This document shows positions 6,959-18,106 of a stretch of DNA of 64,000 nucleotides, piece after piece. Below the pieces are notes generated by a model. That model was not told the DNA's origin. It was given only the letters and a program-made list of their open reading frames with translations, and ran no database searches. Source of the DNA: Veillonellaceae bacterium (GTDB lineage Bacteria; Bacillota_C; Negativicutes; UBA1444); assembly GCA_012798135.1 (NCBI GenBank), contig JAAZNU010000020.1, positions 1 through 64,000 of the forward strand, read 5' to 3'. The first letter of the stretch is position 1. Each line of letters begins with the position of its first letter. A program made the translations under genes and the position numbers.

Positions 6959-7521
6959 AAAAATGGAATCTGGTTTTATTGAAAGGATTTTTGTACGGCT
7001 TGCCGCTTGTTGTCGCCTATGCAGTTTTTGCCTATAGCGTTGATTGGCAAACTGTGGGGCAGGACCGTTGGTTGTTGCGGACAGTCTATGATGCCGGTGG
7101 CCTTATGTTGGCGCTGTGGATGCTGATTTCCGTGCTGATCGGCGTACGTCTCGTTCTGTCGGCGCAGTTTCGGGAAATGGTGCTGGCAAAGCTGACGTTC
7201 ATCAAGGAGCGAGACGAGCGGGAAGCCTATATGACCGGGCGGGCCGCCAAGGATACTATGCTGACCTCCATGGCGATTCTCATCTTTTTATTTTGCTTGT
7301 CGTGTTTTCAGGTTTCCCTTCACACTCTTCCGCCGGAACAATCTATCGACGGCAAAACCCGGGCTGTATCGCTCGGCGTTAAATTTGAGTTGTTTGATTC
7401 GGCAAACCCCAAAAACACAAATGAATCCTTGTTGCCATTCTCCACTTCCAGCCTTTTATTGGGGTTGTTGGTTCTGCAGGTAGCTTCCTACAACTGCTCC
7501 ATGAAACGCCGGCTGAAGTAG
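6955..7521 (+). CDS. Membrane protein partner of XRE regulator (DUF2178-like)
   Basis: A 188-residue protein with four predicted transmembrane helices: about 10-28, 45-65, 105-122 and 160-178. Between helices two and three lies the conserved cytosolic stretch FIKERDEREAYMTGRAAKDT, the DERE motif of DUF2178-type proteins. An extracytoplasmic loop (about residues 122-160) is present. The function of this family is unknown; it is repeatedly found downstream of a short XRE regulator. Followed by a good terminator after about 135 bp. Confidence 0.7.
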   Translation: MKKWNLVLLKGFLYGLPLVVAYAVFAYSVDWQTVGQDRWLLRTVYDAGGLMLALWMLISVLIGVRLVLSAQFREMVLAKLTFIKERDEREAYMTGRAAKDTMLTSMAILIFLFCLSCFQVSLHTLPPEQSIDGKTRAVSLGVKFELFDSANPKNTNESLLPFSTSSLLLGLLVLQVASYNCSMKRRLK

Positions 7522-7656
7522 CCGGGATGCGGAATTCTTCGTGACAAACCAAAGATTTTTCTATTTTTCAATGGCTTTGCAGGATTTTATCCCCTGCATC
7601 CATAAATACTTTTCAAAGTCTTTCGCCCCGCAATTCCGCAACAGCAAAAAATTAAT

Positions 7657-7688
7657 AAAAGCACGGCCATCGTCGTGCTTTTTTCTTT
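7657..7688 (+). terminator. Intrinsic terminator
   Basis: AAAAGCACG (7657-7665) and CGTGCTTTT (7674-7682) form a 9-bp stem with an 8-nt loop and a T-rich tail. It ends the XRE/membrane transcript and precedes the export operon. Confidence 0.8.
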
Positions 7689-7752
7689 CGAAGGGACTTC
7701 CGCCAGGCGGTCCCCGAGCAGCGTCTGCAAACTATTTCGAGGAGAAACAGCC

Positions 7753-8505
7753 GTGAGCATTTTTTCCTGGCTGGCCGAAGTGAAACTTCCCGAACCTCTC
7801 GCCGGTGCCGACGCCATCGCGCTGACGGACGTCCGCAAAGTCTATGTGACCGCCGCCGGCGAATTTGAGGCGCTGCGGGGCATCGACCTGCGGGTGTCGG
7901 CCGGCGAGTTCGTCGCTGTCGTCGGCAAGTCTGGCAGCGGTAAGTCCACACTCATCAACATGATCGCCGGCATCGACCGCCCCACCGGCGGTGAAGTCTG
8001 GGTGGCCGGTACGCCGGTCCACACTCTGAACGAAAACCAGATCGCCGTCTGGCGCGGCCGGACGGTCGGCGTGGTTTTTCAGTTCTTTCAGTTGCTGCCG
8101 ACTCTGACGGCGCTGGAAAACGTCATGATCCCGATGGATTTCTGCAACGCCTACAACCGGGCGGAACGGCCGGAGCGTGCCCTGACCCTGCTGGAGATGG
8201 TCGGCGTGGCCGATCAGGCCGACAAGCTGCCGGCCAGTCTCAGCGGCGGCCAGCAGCAGCGCGTGGCGATCGCCCGCTCATTGGCCAACGACCCGCCACT
8301 GTTGGTGGCGGATGAACCGACCGGCAACCTCGATCCCCACACAGCGGCATCGGTGATTGACCTGTTCAGCGAGCTGGCCCGGGGCGGCAAAACCATCCTG
8401 ATGGTCACTCACGATCTGGACCTCGCCCGACAGGGCAGCCGCATCCTGACGGTGGCCGACGGCCGCATCGAATCGTCGGCGCCAGCCGGCGGGGCCTCGC
8501 CATGA
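7753..8505 (+). CDS. ABC transporter ATP-binding protein (MacB/LolD type)
   Basis: A 250-residue ATPase that would energise the FtsX-type permease encoded next. Walker A is GKSGSGKST, the Q-loop region [16 protein letters not shown] is typical of the MacB/LolD/FtsE group, the signature is LSGGQQQR, Walker B is [12 protein letters not shown], and the H-loop is MVTHD. All catalytic residues are present. GTG at 7753 is chosen because AGGAG lies eight bases upstream; a longer upstream frame runs through the preceding terminator. The 3' end overlaps the permease gene by ATGA, and a membrane-fusion protein follows, giving a three-gene export operon. Confidence 0.9.
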   Translation: MSIFSWLAEVKLPEPLAGADAIALTDVRKVYVTAAGEFEALRGIDLRVSAGEFVAVVGKSGSGKSTLINMIAGIDRPTGGEVWVAGTPVHTLNENQIAVWRGRTVGVVFQFFQLLPTLTALENVMIPMDFCNAYNRAERPERALTLLEMVGVADQADKLPASLSGGQQQRVAIARSLANDPPLLVADEPTGNLDPHTAASVIDLFSELARGGKTILMVTHDLDLARQGSRILTVADGRIESSAPAGGASP

Positions 8506-10934
8506 AGCGCCTCCTGTGGTTGGCGCCGCGCTGGCGCAAGGTCTGGATGGATCTCTGGGGCAACCGTCTGCGGACTCTTTTGGTCATGCTGTCGATTTCC
8601 GTCGGCGTGTTCGCGGTCGGCATGGTGTACAGTAGTTATCTGATGTTTGAGCGGGACTTGGCCCGCAGCTGGGGTGCCTCAGAACCGGCCAGCGCCAGTC
8701 TCTACGCCGACCCCTTCGACGAGGAACTGGTCGACAGCGTGCGCAGCCTGCGCGGCGTCAAGGAGGCGGAAGGCCGCCGGAACGTGACGGTGCGGGTGCG
8801 AATGGGCGACGGGCAGTGGAAGCAGATCATGCTCATCGCCATTCCCGACTATATCAAGCAGCGGGTCAACATCGTACGTCCCCTGTCCGGCGACTGGCCG
8901 CCCGGTGACGGCGACGTGCTGCTGGAACGCTCGTCGCAAAAAGAAATGGACGTAGCCACTGGTGAACGAATCACCGTCGAGACCACGGCAGGCCGGAAGC
9001 GCTCGCTGAAGATTTCCGGGCTGGTCTACGATCCGACCCAGATCCCGACGCTGTTCAGCGGCAGCTTTTACGGCTATATCAGCATGAATACCCTGGAAAA
9101 ACTCGACGAGACTCGCCAGCTCGACCAGGTCAATTTCATCGTCCAACCTTGGGCGCTCCGCGGAAAATCGACCGAACCCATCGAGGTTTTGGGACGACGG
9201 GCCTGGAACAAGCTGGAGCAGGGAGACACGACCGTATTCTGGCTGCAGGTCTATAAACCCGGCGAACATCTGATGCAGAACGGCATCAACGCCCTGATCC
9301 TGCTGCTGGCGGTGCTGGGAGTGCTGTCCCTGATTCTGGGCAGTCTGCTGCTGGTGAATACCATCTCGTCGATTCTGACCCAGCAGACCCGGCAGATCGG
9401 CATCCTGAAGACAGTCGGCGCGCGCCAGGATCAGATTATCGAGTTGTACCTCGCCCTGGTCGCCGTTTACGGGCTGCTGGCCCTGTTCGTGGCGGCGCCG
9501 CTGGGCGCTTTGGCGGCCAGTAAAATCACTGATTTTGTAGCCGGCGTATTTAACTTCGACTCGGGCGGCCTGGAGCTGCCGACCCAGGTGCTGCTGCTGG
9601 AAGCGGCGGTGTCGCTGCTAGTCCCGTTGACGGCGGCGCTGTGGCCAATCTGGCGGGGGGTCAGCATCACCGTCCGGGAAGCGGTCCACGATGTCGGGAT
9701 CAGTTCGGTTGCGGCCCGGGGCCGGCTCGACCGCTGGGTGGACCGCTTGCTGGCAAGGTTCCGACAATTGCCGCGGCCGGTCGTTCTGTCGCTGCGAAAC
9801 ACGTTCCGTCGCAAAGGACGGCTGGCGCTGACCCTGATGACGATGACCGTGGCCGGGACGGTGTTCATGGCGGTGTTTTCGGTGCGTTCTTCCCTGTATT
9901 CGACCCTCGACCAGGCGATGGACTACTTTCATTACGATATCGGCTTCGCCTTCACGAAGAGTTTCCGGGCCAGCCGGATCGAGCAAGAGGTGCTGCGCGT
10001 TCCCGGCGTGAAGGCGGTGGAAAGCTGGGGCTTCACCTCAGGCCGGGTACTGCGCGACGCCCGGAAGGAATCGGAGGACGAGGCCAGCAAAAACGTGTTC
10101 GTCATGGCGCCGCCTATCCATACCCAGATGATCAGACCGAAGATCATCGATGGTCGCTGGCTGACCGACGGCGACGAAAACGCCCTGGTCGTCAACACCG
10201 ATGTGGTCAAAGACCGGCCGGAGCTGAAGGTCGGCGGCCCGGCGGTGATCAAGGTTGGCCATCGCCGCCTGCAATTCACGGTGGTGGGCATCGCCCAGAG
10301 CACCCTGACCGGCCCGTTCGCTTTCGCACCTTATGACTGGTTCGCCGGGGCGGTACAAGAAACCGGCCGGGCACGTTCCGTACAGATCGTGGCGCACTCG
10401 ACGCGGGAGGCGGATCAGAGCGCCCTGGCCCGGGCACTGGAGGAGCATCTGAAAAAAAACAGCCTGCGCGTACACCACGTGGATGTCATCTGGGAAGTCA
10501 AGCAGCAAGTCCGCGCCCAGTTCGACATCATCACCAACTTTCTGATGATCATGGCGGTGCTGCTGGCTATTGTCGGCGCCCTCGGCCTGACCGGCACGAT
10601 GGGGATCAATGTGCTGGAACGCACCCGCGAGATCGGTGTGATGCGGGCCATCGGCGCATCCAGTCTGCACGTGGGCCAGGTGTTCATCGTGGAGGCCCTC
10701 TGCATCGGTGTCCTCAGCTGGCTGGCCGGCCTGTTGCTGGCCCTGCCGGTATCGGCGCTGCTCAGCCGTCAGGTGGGCATCCTGTTTCTGGAGAACCCGC
10801 TGGAATTTTCGTTCAGTCTCGGCGGCACCGTTATCTGGCTGGCCCTGTCCGTGCTCCTGTCGACGGCGGCGAGTCTGCTGCCAGCCTGGAACGCGGCGCG
10901 CCTAAGCGTGCGGGATGTGCTAAGCTATGAATAA
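8502..10934 (+). CDS. ABC transporter permease, FtsX-like, two-repeat
   Basis: An 810-residue permease with a duplicated layout. Each half has an N-terminal transmembrane helix (about 25-45 and 440-460), a large extracytoplasmic MacB-PCD domain, and three helices of an FtsX domain (about 265-400 and 680-805). The FtsX motifs [12 protein letters not shown] and [12 protein letters not shown] occur in both halves. Such permeases do not move substrate through a channel but transmit force to extracytoplasmic partners, exporting lipoproteins, peptides or drugs. The partner is probably the adaptor encoded 21 bp downstream. Substrate unknown. Confidence 0.9.
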   Translation: MKRLLWLAPRWRKVWMDLWGNRLRTLLVMLSISVGVFAVGMVYSSYLMFERDLARSWGASEPASASLYADPFDEELVDSVRSLRGVKEAEGRRNVTVRVRMGDGQWKQIMLIAIPDYIKQRVNIVRPLSGDWPPGDGDVLLERSSQKEMDVATGERITVETTAGRKRSLKISGLVYDPTQIPTLFSGSFYGYISMNTLEKLDETRQLDQVNFIVQPWALRGKSTEPIEVLGRRAWNKLEQGDTTVFWLQVYKPGEHLMQNGINALILLLAVLGVLSLILGSLLLVNTISSILTQQTRQIGILKTVGARQDQIIELYLALVAVYGLLALFVAAPLGALAASKITDFVAGVFNFDSGGLELPTQVLLLEAAVSLLVPLTAALWPIWRGVSITVREAVHDVGISSVAARGRLDRWVDRLLARFRQLPRPVVLSLRNTFRRKGRLALTLMTMTVAGTVFMAVFSVRSSLYSTLDQAMDYFHYDIGFAFTKSFRASRIEQEVLRVPGVKAVESWGFTSGRVLRDARKESEDEASKNVFVMAPPIHTQMIRPKIIDGRWLTDGDENALVVNTDVVKDRPELKVGGPAVIKVGHRRLQFTVVGIAQSTLTGPFAFAPYDWFAGAVQETGRARSVQIVAHSTREADQSALARALEEHLKKNSLRVHHVDVIWEVKQQVRAQFDIITNFLMIMAVLLAIVGALGLTGTMGINVLERTREIGVMRAIGASSLHVGQVFIVEALCIGVLSWLAGLLLALPVSALLSRQVGILFLENPLEFSFSLGGTVIWLALSVLLSTAASLLPAWNAARLSVRDVLSYE

Positions 10935-10955
10935 ACATGACGAGGGGCGAATATC

Positions 10956-11828
10956 ATGACCAAACGAAAGTGGCTGCTGATCCTGCTCGTAGTCCTGCTG
11001 GCGGCGGGCGCCTGGTGGGCCTGGGACAGCCGGCGGAACAACAATAAAAACATTCCGCCTGTGCAGGCGGATCAGCGGATTCTGTCGGAAGGCATCGTCT
11101 ATCCGGTGAAATACGCTCAGATGGTGATGCCGGTCGACGGCATGATCGGCGAAATTCTGGTGGCGGAAGGCGAGAAGGTGAAAGCCGGCCAGCCGCTGAT
11201 CCGGCTGGTCCGGCAAGACTACGAGGCCCGGGTCGGCAGCGCCGGGTCGGATGTAGCCCGCGCCGCCGCTGCAGTGGAACAGGCCCGGGTGAACCTAGCG
11301 GATGCCGAGCGCGAATACAACCGGCAGCAACAGCTGGAGGCAGCAGGAGCCACGGCCCGGCAGCAGCTCGACCAGGCCCGGACCGCGCTGGATCGCAGCC
11401 GGGCGGCGTTGGCGCAGGCCGAAGCCGACCTGACGACCCAACAAAACCGGAAAACCGAGGCGGAACGGCTGCTGGACAAAACCGAACTGCGGGCGCCGAT
11501 GGCCGGCACGGTGTCCTTCCTCGACGTGAAGGTCGGCGAACACGCGCTGCTCGGCGCCGTGTTGGTCCGAATCGCCGACGAGTCGGCCTGGGTCGTCCGG
11601 AGTGACGACCTGACCGAGTTGGTCATCGCCCGGGTCAAGATCGGCAATTCTGTCGTCTTGACTTTTGACGGCATCCCCGGTCTGGAGATCCCCGGCAAGG
11701 TTGCCATGATCCGCCCGTATGGCGAGAAGAAACGCGGCGACATCACCTACACGGTGACTATTGCTCCCGACCGCTGGGATGACCGCCTGCGCTGGATGAT
11801 GACGGCCCAGATCGCCATCGCGCCCTGA
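10956..11828 (+). CDS. HlyD/MacA-type membrane-fusion (adaptor) protein
   Basis: A 290-residue adaptor. An N-terminal signal anchor (KWLLILLVVLLAAGAWWAW) is followed by a lipoyl/biotinyl-like half-motif (MPVDGMIGEILVAEGEKVKA), a coiled-coil hairpin (about residues 85-170, rich in A, Q, R and E) and the second lipoyl half (ELRAPMAGTVSFLDVKVGEH), then a beta-barrel domain. It would bridge the FtsX-type permease to an outer component. Negativicutes have an outer membrane, which makes a MacAB-like tripartite pump plausible; no TolC-like gene is present here. Confidence 0.85.
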   Translation: MTKRKWLLILLVVLLAAGAWWAWDSRRNNNKNIPPVQADQRILSEGIVYPVKYAQMVMPVDGMIGEILVAEGEKVKAGQPLIRLVRQDYEARVGSAGSDVARAAAAVEQARVNLADAEREYNRQQQLEAAGATARQQLDQARTALDRSRAALAQAEADLTTQQNRKTEAERLLDKTELRAPMAGTVSFLDVKVGEHALLGAVLVRIADESAWVVRSDDLTELVIARVKIGNSVVLTFDGIPGLEIPGKVAMIRPYGEKKRGDITYTVTIAPDRWDDRLRWMMTAQIAIAP

Positions 11829-11851
11829 CGAAAAACAAAGGAGGCCCCATT

Positions 11852-13234
11852 TTGTCGCGACAGCTATACCGGGCATTATTCGTAATCATCATGTTGTTAG
11901 CGGTGCATGCTCTCAGTGGGGCCGCCGAACCTCCAACTGCACCGGTCGACTTGTGCGTCGACCCTGACTGGTTTCCGTTTGAAAGGATCAATGAGCAGGG
12001 AAAGCATGAGGGCATTGCTGCGGATCTGCTCCAACTGGCGTCGGACCGCAGCGGCATTTCGTTTCGCCTGGTGCGGACCGCTTCTTGGGACGAAAGCCTC
12101 GCCGCGTCCAAAGCCGGCCGCTGTCAGGCGCTCAGTTTCCTGAATGATACGCCGCAGCGCCGTTCCTGGCTCATCTTCACCGATACGCTGCTGACCGATC
12201 CCAATGTTTTTATCACCCGGGAAGAGCATCCATTCATCACCGATCCGGCCTTTTTCGTCGGCGAGACCCTCGTACTGCCCAGCGGCACCTCGATCGAGGA
12301 ACGCATCCGCGCCCAGTATCCGGGCTTGCTGATTCGCACCGTCGATTCGGAAGCGGAGGCGCTACGTCAAGTCTCGTCCAAGCAGGCGGACATAACGTTG
12401 CGGTCATTGACCATGGCCGCCTACACGATTAAAAAGGACGGCTGGTTCAATCTCAAAATCGCCGGCGAACTGCCGGGCTATCAGAATGAACTGCGCCTGG
12501 GAATCGACAAAAATCAGCCGGAACTGCGCGAACGTCTCAATCGGGCGATCCAGACTATTACGCCACAGGAACGCTGGCAGATCATCAACCGCCATATCTC
12601 CATCAATGTCCAGGCCGCCACGGATTATTCCCTGGTCATCAAACTGCTTGTGGCGTTCAGCGTCCTTGCCGTTGCCGGCTTCTACTGGAACTATCAGTTG
12701 AAGCAGCATAACCGCGAGCTGACCCGGGTGTCACAGACCGATGTCCTCACCGGTCTGCCCAACCGTGCCCGGCTCAATCAGGCGTTTCAGGCGGAAATCG
12801 AACGTTGCCGCCGCTATTCCGGATTTTTTTCCATTTTGCTGTTGGACATCGATAATTTTAAAGCCATTAACGACGAATTCGGACATATTATGGGCGACGA
12901 AATCCTGAAGGAATTTGCCTGGCTTGGCAAAGACCGTGTCCGGTCCACGGATATTTTCGGTCGATGGGGCGGTGAGGAGTTTTTGGTGCTGTGCCCGGAG
13001 ACCCCATTACCGGGGGCTGTAGAGTTGGCGGAAAAACTTCGGCGGACTTGGCAGGACCACATCTTCTCCACCCAGCGCCAACATACCGCCAGTATCGGCG
13101 TTGCAGTTTATACACCGGGCGAAACCATGGATGCGCTCCTGCGCAAAGCGGATCTGTCCCTCTATCATGCCAAGGCGCACGGAAAAAATCAGGTGTCCGC
13201 ATCCGGCGCGACCGCCGCCGACCTAGGCGCCTGA
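11852..13234 (+). CDS. Diguanylate cyclase with periplasmic solute-binding sensor
   Basis: A 460-residue membrane enzyme predicted to make cyclic di-GMP from two GTP. Signal peptide (residues 1-25), then an SBP_bac_3-type ligand-binding domain (about 30-255, beginning VDLCVDPDWFPFERINEQGK), one transmembrane helix (about 268-285) and a GGDEF domain (about 300-450). The active-site motif is GGEEF, and an RSTD inhibitory site lies exactly five residues before it, so product feedback inhibition is expected. TTG start, with AAGGAGG seven bases upstream. It follows the export operon by 23 bp and may be co-transcribed. The ligand is probably a small amino-acid-like solute, judging only by domain type. 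Confidence 0.9.
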   Translation: MSRQLYRALFVIIMLLAVHALSGAAEPPTAPVDLCVDPDWFPFERINEQGKHEGIAADLLQLASDRSGISFRLVRTASWDESLAASKAGRCQALSFLNDTPQRRSWLIFTDTLLTDPNVFITREEHPFITDPAFFVGETLVLPSGTSIEERIRAQYPGLLIRTVDSEAEALRQVSSKQADITLRSLTMAAYTIKKDGWFNLKIAGELPGYQNELRLGIDKNQPELRERLNRAIQTITPQERWQIINRHISINVQAATDYSLVIKLLVAFSVLAVAGFYWNYQLKQHNRELTRVSQTDVLTGLPNRARLNQAFQAEIERCRRYSGFFSILLLDIDNFKAINDEFGHIMGDEILKEFAWLGKDRVRSTDIFGRWGGEEFLVLCPETPLPGAVELAEKLRRTWQDHIFSTQRQHTASIGVAVYTPGETMDALLRKADLSLYHAKAHGKNQVSASGATAADLGA

Positions 13235-13261
13235 TCGTTGATCAAGCTTCTTCCCGTTGAT

Positions 13262-13303
13262 GCAGGAAGGCCCCGCCAATTTAAACCGGCGAGGCCTTCC
13301 TGC
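13262..13303. terminator. Bidirectional terminator
   Basis: An 11-bp stem, GCAGGAAGGCC (13262-13272) with GGCCTTCCTGC (13293-13303), extended inwards by CCGCC/GGCG. It lies between the convergent diguanylate cyclase and gdhA genes. T tracts are poor on both sides. Confidence 0.65.
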
Positions 13304-13333
13304 GTCATTATTCCTCTATATGTCGGAAAAGCC

Positions 13334-14701
<1,368 letters not shown>

Positions 14702-14715
14702 TCACTGATTTTTTC

Positions 14716-14740
14716 ATGTAAATTGTCAGCATTTTTACAT
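14716..14740. promoter_or_regulatory. Inverted repeat in the gdhA leader
   Basis: ATGTAAA (14716-14722) and TTTACAT (14734-14740) form a 7-bp inverted repeat with an 11-bp spacer, 30 bp upstream of the gdhA start. It could be an operator or a leader hairpin. No matching regulator is known to me. Confidence 0.4.
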
Positions 14741-14904
14741 CCTGTTTTTGTGTTTACTTTCTTGCAGTTTTATTTTATAGCGTATTTAGCATTTTGTATA
14801 CATAATTTCGTGATAATTTTCAGATATTTTTTGCGATATTTTTGACACATCGCCTTTGTGCCGTCACTGCCCTCCAGTATCCTCGCTTTTTAGCGTTTTT
14901 TCAT

Positions 14905-17856
14905 CTATTTATAGATGACCCCTTGAAAACTCCGCCCATCCACCTTGACCAGGAAAGGTTTGTCCCGCCGAATCAAACGGACATGCTTCGTCTGCCGGTA
15001 AACCGGCTGAGCAAGCAACCAATCCCAATCCAGACGCGCTTCCCGCGCATTGTTGTATTGAATGTGAAAATAGCCCATATTGGTAGCGGTCAGGTTATGG
15101 AAAAAATGACTGCCCAGGGACGGTTCGGGTCGCAAATCCCGGCGATCGGCTTCCACGATCACCTGAGCCCGGGACATCTGCGCCCAGTTTAGTGGAATAC
15201 CCAACCATTGGTCCGACGTGCCGATACGCCCGAACCCGATCAAAATGCAGCGCCGTCCCTCATCGGCCAGCAGTTGGTTCAATTCGCCGATTTCCTGGGC
15301 TATTTGTTGGCTATTCACGAGTTGGAACGTCGTCGGGTCCACCGCAATGATATCGTGAATATCCTGGAAGGAACCGTTGCCGATGGTGCGGCGGCTGAAG
15401 CACCAAGCGGATCCGGCATCGTCGATCTGGACCTGCACGGCTTCCCGGCCGACGACCATCGGCCGTATCTGCAGGAAATAAAACTCCTTGGGCTTGGTTT
15501 TGTCCTGTGGAATATTCATGGCGAATTCGATCTCGACGTTGGCGTTGAAAGCCATCTTGCCCAGTTGCAGAAAGTCTTTGACAATGCTGGTCAGCGGCAG
15601 GCGGTCGTACTTCAGGATCGGCGCGAAAGTCAATACTTTCGGACCCCGGCGGTTGATTCCGTCATATAGGCATTCATCTTCGAGCGAATACGTGCTGGCT
15701 ACGAACTCCAGCGCTCCCTCGGCTTCCGCCCGAGAGATCGGCAAACGCTCATACCCGTAGCTGTCGTCCGCCTGCAACTGAATGTCGGCTGTCGTCCGCA
15801 GGTTGATCGCGTAGAATGCGTTCTGCGATTTTTGCAGATATTCGGCCGGGCTGGAAACCAGCGGATTCATCCGGGGATGGGCCGGCGAGTAGCGGTACAC
15901 CTTCTCGCCTTCCACGATGCTCTTGCCCAGACCCAAGGCCAGACTGACCGTTCCTTCCTCCGGTTTCATCGGTTCGTAGGGATAGAAATTGTAGGACTGG
16001 GCCACGCCGGAAATCGCCGGGAAGTAATGCTCGCCGTACGTCTCCCCTACGAGTTCCTGGATCAGCACGGCCATTTTTTCCTCTTCGATCCGGATATCGG
16101 CGTTTCGGGCATATTGCACCGGCGCGGCGTAAAACACCGAGGCGTAGACCAGCTTGACCGCGTCGACCAGCTGTCGGCACCGGACCTCCGGGTCTTCATG
16201 GCTGTTGGGAACCACATAGGTTTTGTAAATTCCGGCGAACGGCAACACCCGTGAATCTTCCAGAATGCTGGAAGAGCGAACGGCCAGCGGACATTTGATG
16301 AATTGCGTCAAGATGCGCAGATTTTCCTGAATCATCGGCGGCAGGGCGCCCGTCAGGAATTTCCGGGCAATCTCTTCTTCGCCGAAGTAATCAGCATTGA
16401 CGCCATACAGGCTATTGTCCTCAATAAACTGCTCGAATATGTCGCTGCAGATCACGAACGAACGTGGCGCCTTGACGGTCACGCCTTCGTATTTGTCGGC
16501 AAGCAAAGCCTTGGTGATCATGGAATTGATGAAAGCAACGCCGCGGGCCTTGCCGCCGAGCGAGCCGGTCCCCAGCTTGGTAAAGGCGTTTTCCATGTCT
16601 TTTTTGCCCAGCCCGGCGAAATCGAGGACCACCCCGGACTGATACTTACGGAAGTAGGAACTTAGCACGTCCAGGATATAGGCACGGATGTCCGCCACGC
16701 TCCAGCCCGCCGAGGCGTCGATGAAACGCAGCTTGTCGGCCACTTCGAACTCCGTCCGGGCCCGGAACCACCGGGAGAAATGATTGTTGAGTGCATGGTA
16801 GTAAAGGCTCTCGTCCGGCACTTCCCGGACGAGCCGTTCCAGCGTCGTGATGTCGCCGGCTTCGGCAATAACGCGGCCGTCCGGATAGCGGAACATAAAC
16901 GAACCGAATCCATAATTTTCCACAATGAAATTTCGCAGATCGTGCAGCAGCTGCGGGGAATTTTTGTTGAGGAAAGGTACCTGCAACGCCCGGGCCGGCT
17001 CGGCGTGCTCTTCTTCCTCCGATTGCAGGAGAACCGGAAAGTTCACCGGCAAGTCTCGAACCTGTCGGACCAGCTCGAATCCCGCGGTCGGATCCGGTTC
17101 GCCCCCCCTGGGGAAGCGGACGTCGGAGATGACGCCGAGCAGATTGTCCCGGTAGGTGTAAATCAGCGACATCGCCTCTTCGTAGGACTCGGCCAGCAGA
17201 ATCTTCGGCCGCAGCCGGATGCGTAACAGCCCGTGCCGGATGTTCATGGCGTGCAGCAGCAGGTAACGGGTCTGACTCAAAATCTCGGTATACAGCATCG
17301 GCAAAATCCGCGAGTAATAGATCGGCGAGTCCTCCACCAGCAGAACCGCCTGCACGCCCTGTTTACTGTCCGCCTCCACGTTTAGCTGATCCTCGATATA
17401 TTTGATGATCGCCAGCAGAATACCGCTGTCGCCGGACCAGTAAAACACCCGGTTGATACAAGTTTGTCGGCGGATTTTGATGATCATGTCCGGAGTCAGT
17501 CGGTCGTAGGACAACATGACGATGGGCAGGGACGGATAGACGTCCTTAATGGCCTGCTCAAACTCGAAGGACTCCAAGTCGCTGATCCGGGACATCGTAA
17601 TGACCAGATGGATCGGCTTCGTCGCCAGAACGTCGAGCGCCTCCTCCTGGCTGGAAACCTGATGAATCCGAGGAATATAAGGCAAACTGAGGTCGGAAAA
17701 CTGATGATAGATCTGCTCGGTCAACTGACCGTCCTCTTCGAGGACAAACCCGTCATACACCGTGGAAATCAACAGAATCTCGGTCACCCGATACTTGATC
17801 AGTTCATGAACGCTGGAAAACTTGGCCTTCAAGTCGGCGAACTGTTTCACTACCAT
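14905..17856 (-). CDS. Receiver-domain / PEP-synthase ATP-grasp fusion protein
   Basis: A 983-residue protein. Two response-regulator-like domains come first. The one at about 25-150 lacks an obvious phospho-acceptor aspartate (VITMS at that place). The one at about 165-300 keeps the acidic pair (VEDSP) and acceptor (GVISDVRFP). A middle region (about 320-430) precedes a pyruvate-phosphate-dikinase N-terminal ATP-grasp domain (about 440-790): GTGSLGGKARG, AVRSSSILEDS, and FYFLQIRPM. The PEP-binding barrel and phosphohistidine swivel domain of PpsA/PpdK are absent. It is therefore unlikely to be a PEP synthase and is better seen as a signal-responsive ATP-dependent enzyme of unknown reaction. 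ATG at 17856 follows AAAGGTGGA. Confidence 0.75.
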   Translation of the reverse strand: MVVKQFADLKAKFSSVHELIKYRVTEILLISTVYDGFVLEEDGQLTEQIYHQFSDLSLPYIPRIHQVSSQEEALDVLATKPIHLVITMSRISDLESFEFEQAIKDVYPSLPIVMLSYDRLTPDMIIKIRRQTCINRVFYWSGDSGILLAIIKYIEDQLNVEADSKQGVQAVLLVEDSPIYYSRILPMLYTEILSQTRYLLLHAMNIRHGLLRIRLRPKILLAESYEEAMSLIYTYRDNLLGVISDVRFPRGGEPDPTAGFELVRQVRDLPVNFPVLLQSEEEEHAEPARALQVPFLNKNSPQLLHDLRNFIVENYGFGSFMFRYPDGRVIAEAGDITTLERLVREVPDESLYYHALNNHFSRWFRARTEFEVADKLRFIDASAGWSVADIRAYILDVLSSYFRKYQSGVVLDFAGLGKKDMENAFTKLGTGSLGGKARGVAFINSMITKALLADKYEGVTVKAPRSFVICSDIFEQFIEDNSLYGVNADYFGEEEIARKFLTGALPPMIQENLRILTQFIKCPLAVRSSSILEDSRVLPFAGIYKTYVVPNSHEDPEVRCRQLVDAVKLVYASVFYAAPVQYARNADIRIEEEKMAVLIQELVGETYGEHYFPAISGVAQSYNFYPYEPMKPEEGTVSLALGLGKSIVEGEKVYRYSPAHPRMNPLVSSPAEYLQKSQNAFYAINLRTTADIQLQADDSYGYERLPISRAEAEGALEFVASTYSLEDECLYDGINRRGPKVLTFAPILKYDRLPLTSIVKDFLQLGKMAFNANVEIEFAMNIPQDKTKPKEFYFLQIRPMVVGREAVQVQIDDAGSAWCFSRRTIGNGSFQDIHDIIAVDPTTFQLVNSQQIAQEIGELNQLLADEGRRCILIGFGRIGTSDQWLGIPLNWAQMSRAQVIVEADRRDLRPEPSLGSHFFHNLTATNMGYFHIQYNNAREARLDWDWLLAQPVYRQTKHVRLIRRDKPFLVKVDGRSFQGVIYK

Positions 17857-17991
17857 CTTGTCTCCACCTTTCAAGTCAGCCCTGTCGGCGGTTGCGTCAG
17901 AGTATTCTGATGATTAAATTAGGGATTCCTCGTCGATAATCCTGCCGGCGGCGATCATTCCGCCGGATTTTTCCGCATGGCGTTCGACCCG

Positions 17992-18021
17992 TTTAAATAA
18001 TTGCCCATCAATTTAAATAAT
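17992..18021. repeat. Two 10-bp direct repeats, 20 bp apart
   Basis: TTTAAATAAT occurs at 17992-18001 and 18012-18021, two helical turns apart and directly upstream of the likely promoter of the activase gene. This spacing suits two regulator molecules on one face of the DNA. Confidence 0.5.
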
Positions 18022-18036
18022 GTCAAATTCTGTACT

Positions 18037-18065
18037 TTGTGAAAATTTCGCCGTACCATTTATAT
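18037..18065 (+). promoter_or_regulatory. Probable promoter of the activase gene
   Basis: TTGTGA (18037-18042) and TTATAT (18060-18065) are 17 bp apart, 42 bp before the chosen start codon. Match to consensus is moderate. Confidence 0.45.
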
Positions 18066-18106
18066 TTGAGAGAAAGAAAACCGCAACCGGAAACGGGAAA
18101 GGTGAA

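Noticed and set aside
14899..14914. Palindrome CATCTAT/ATAGATG at the stop of the receiver/ATP-grasp gene as a terminator
   Set aside because: It is AT-rich and is followed by A residues, not T, in the direction of transcription.
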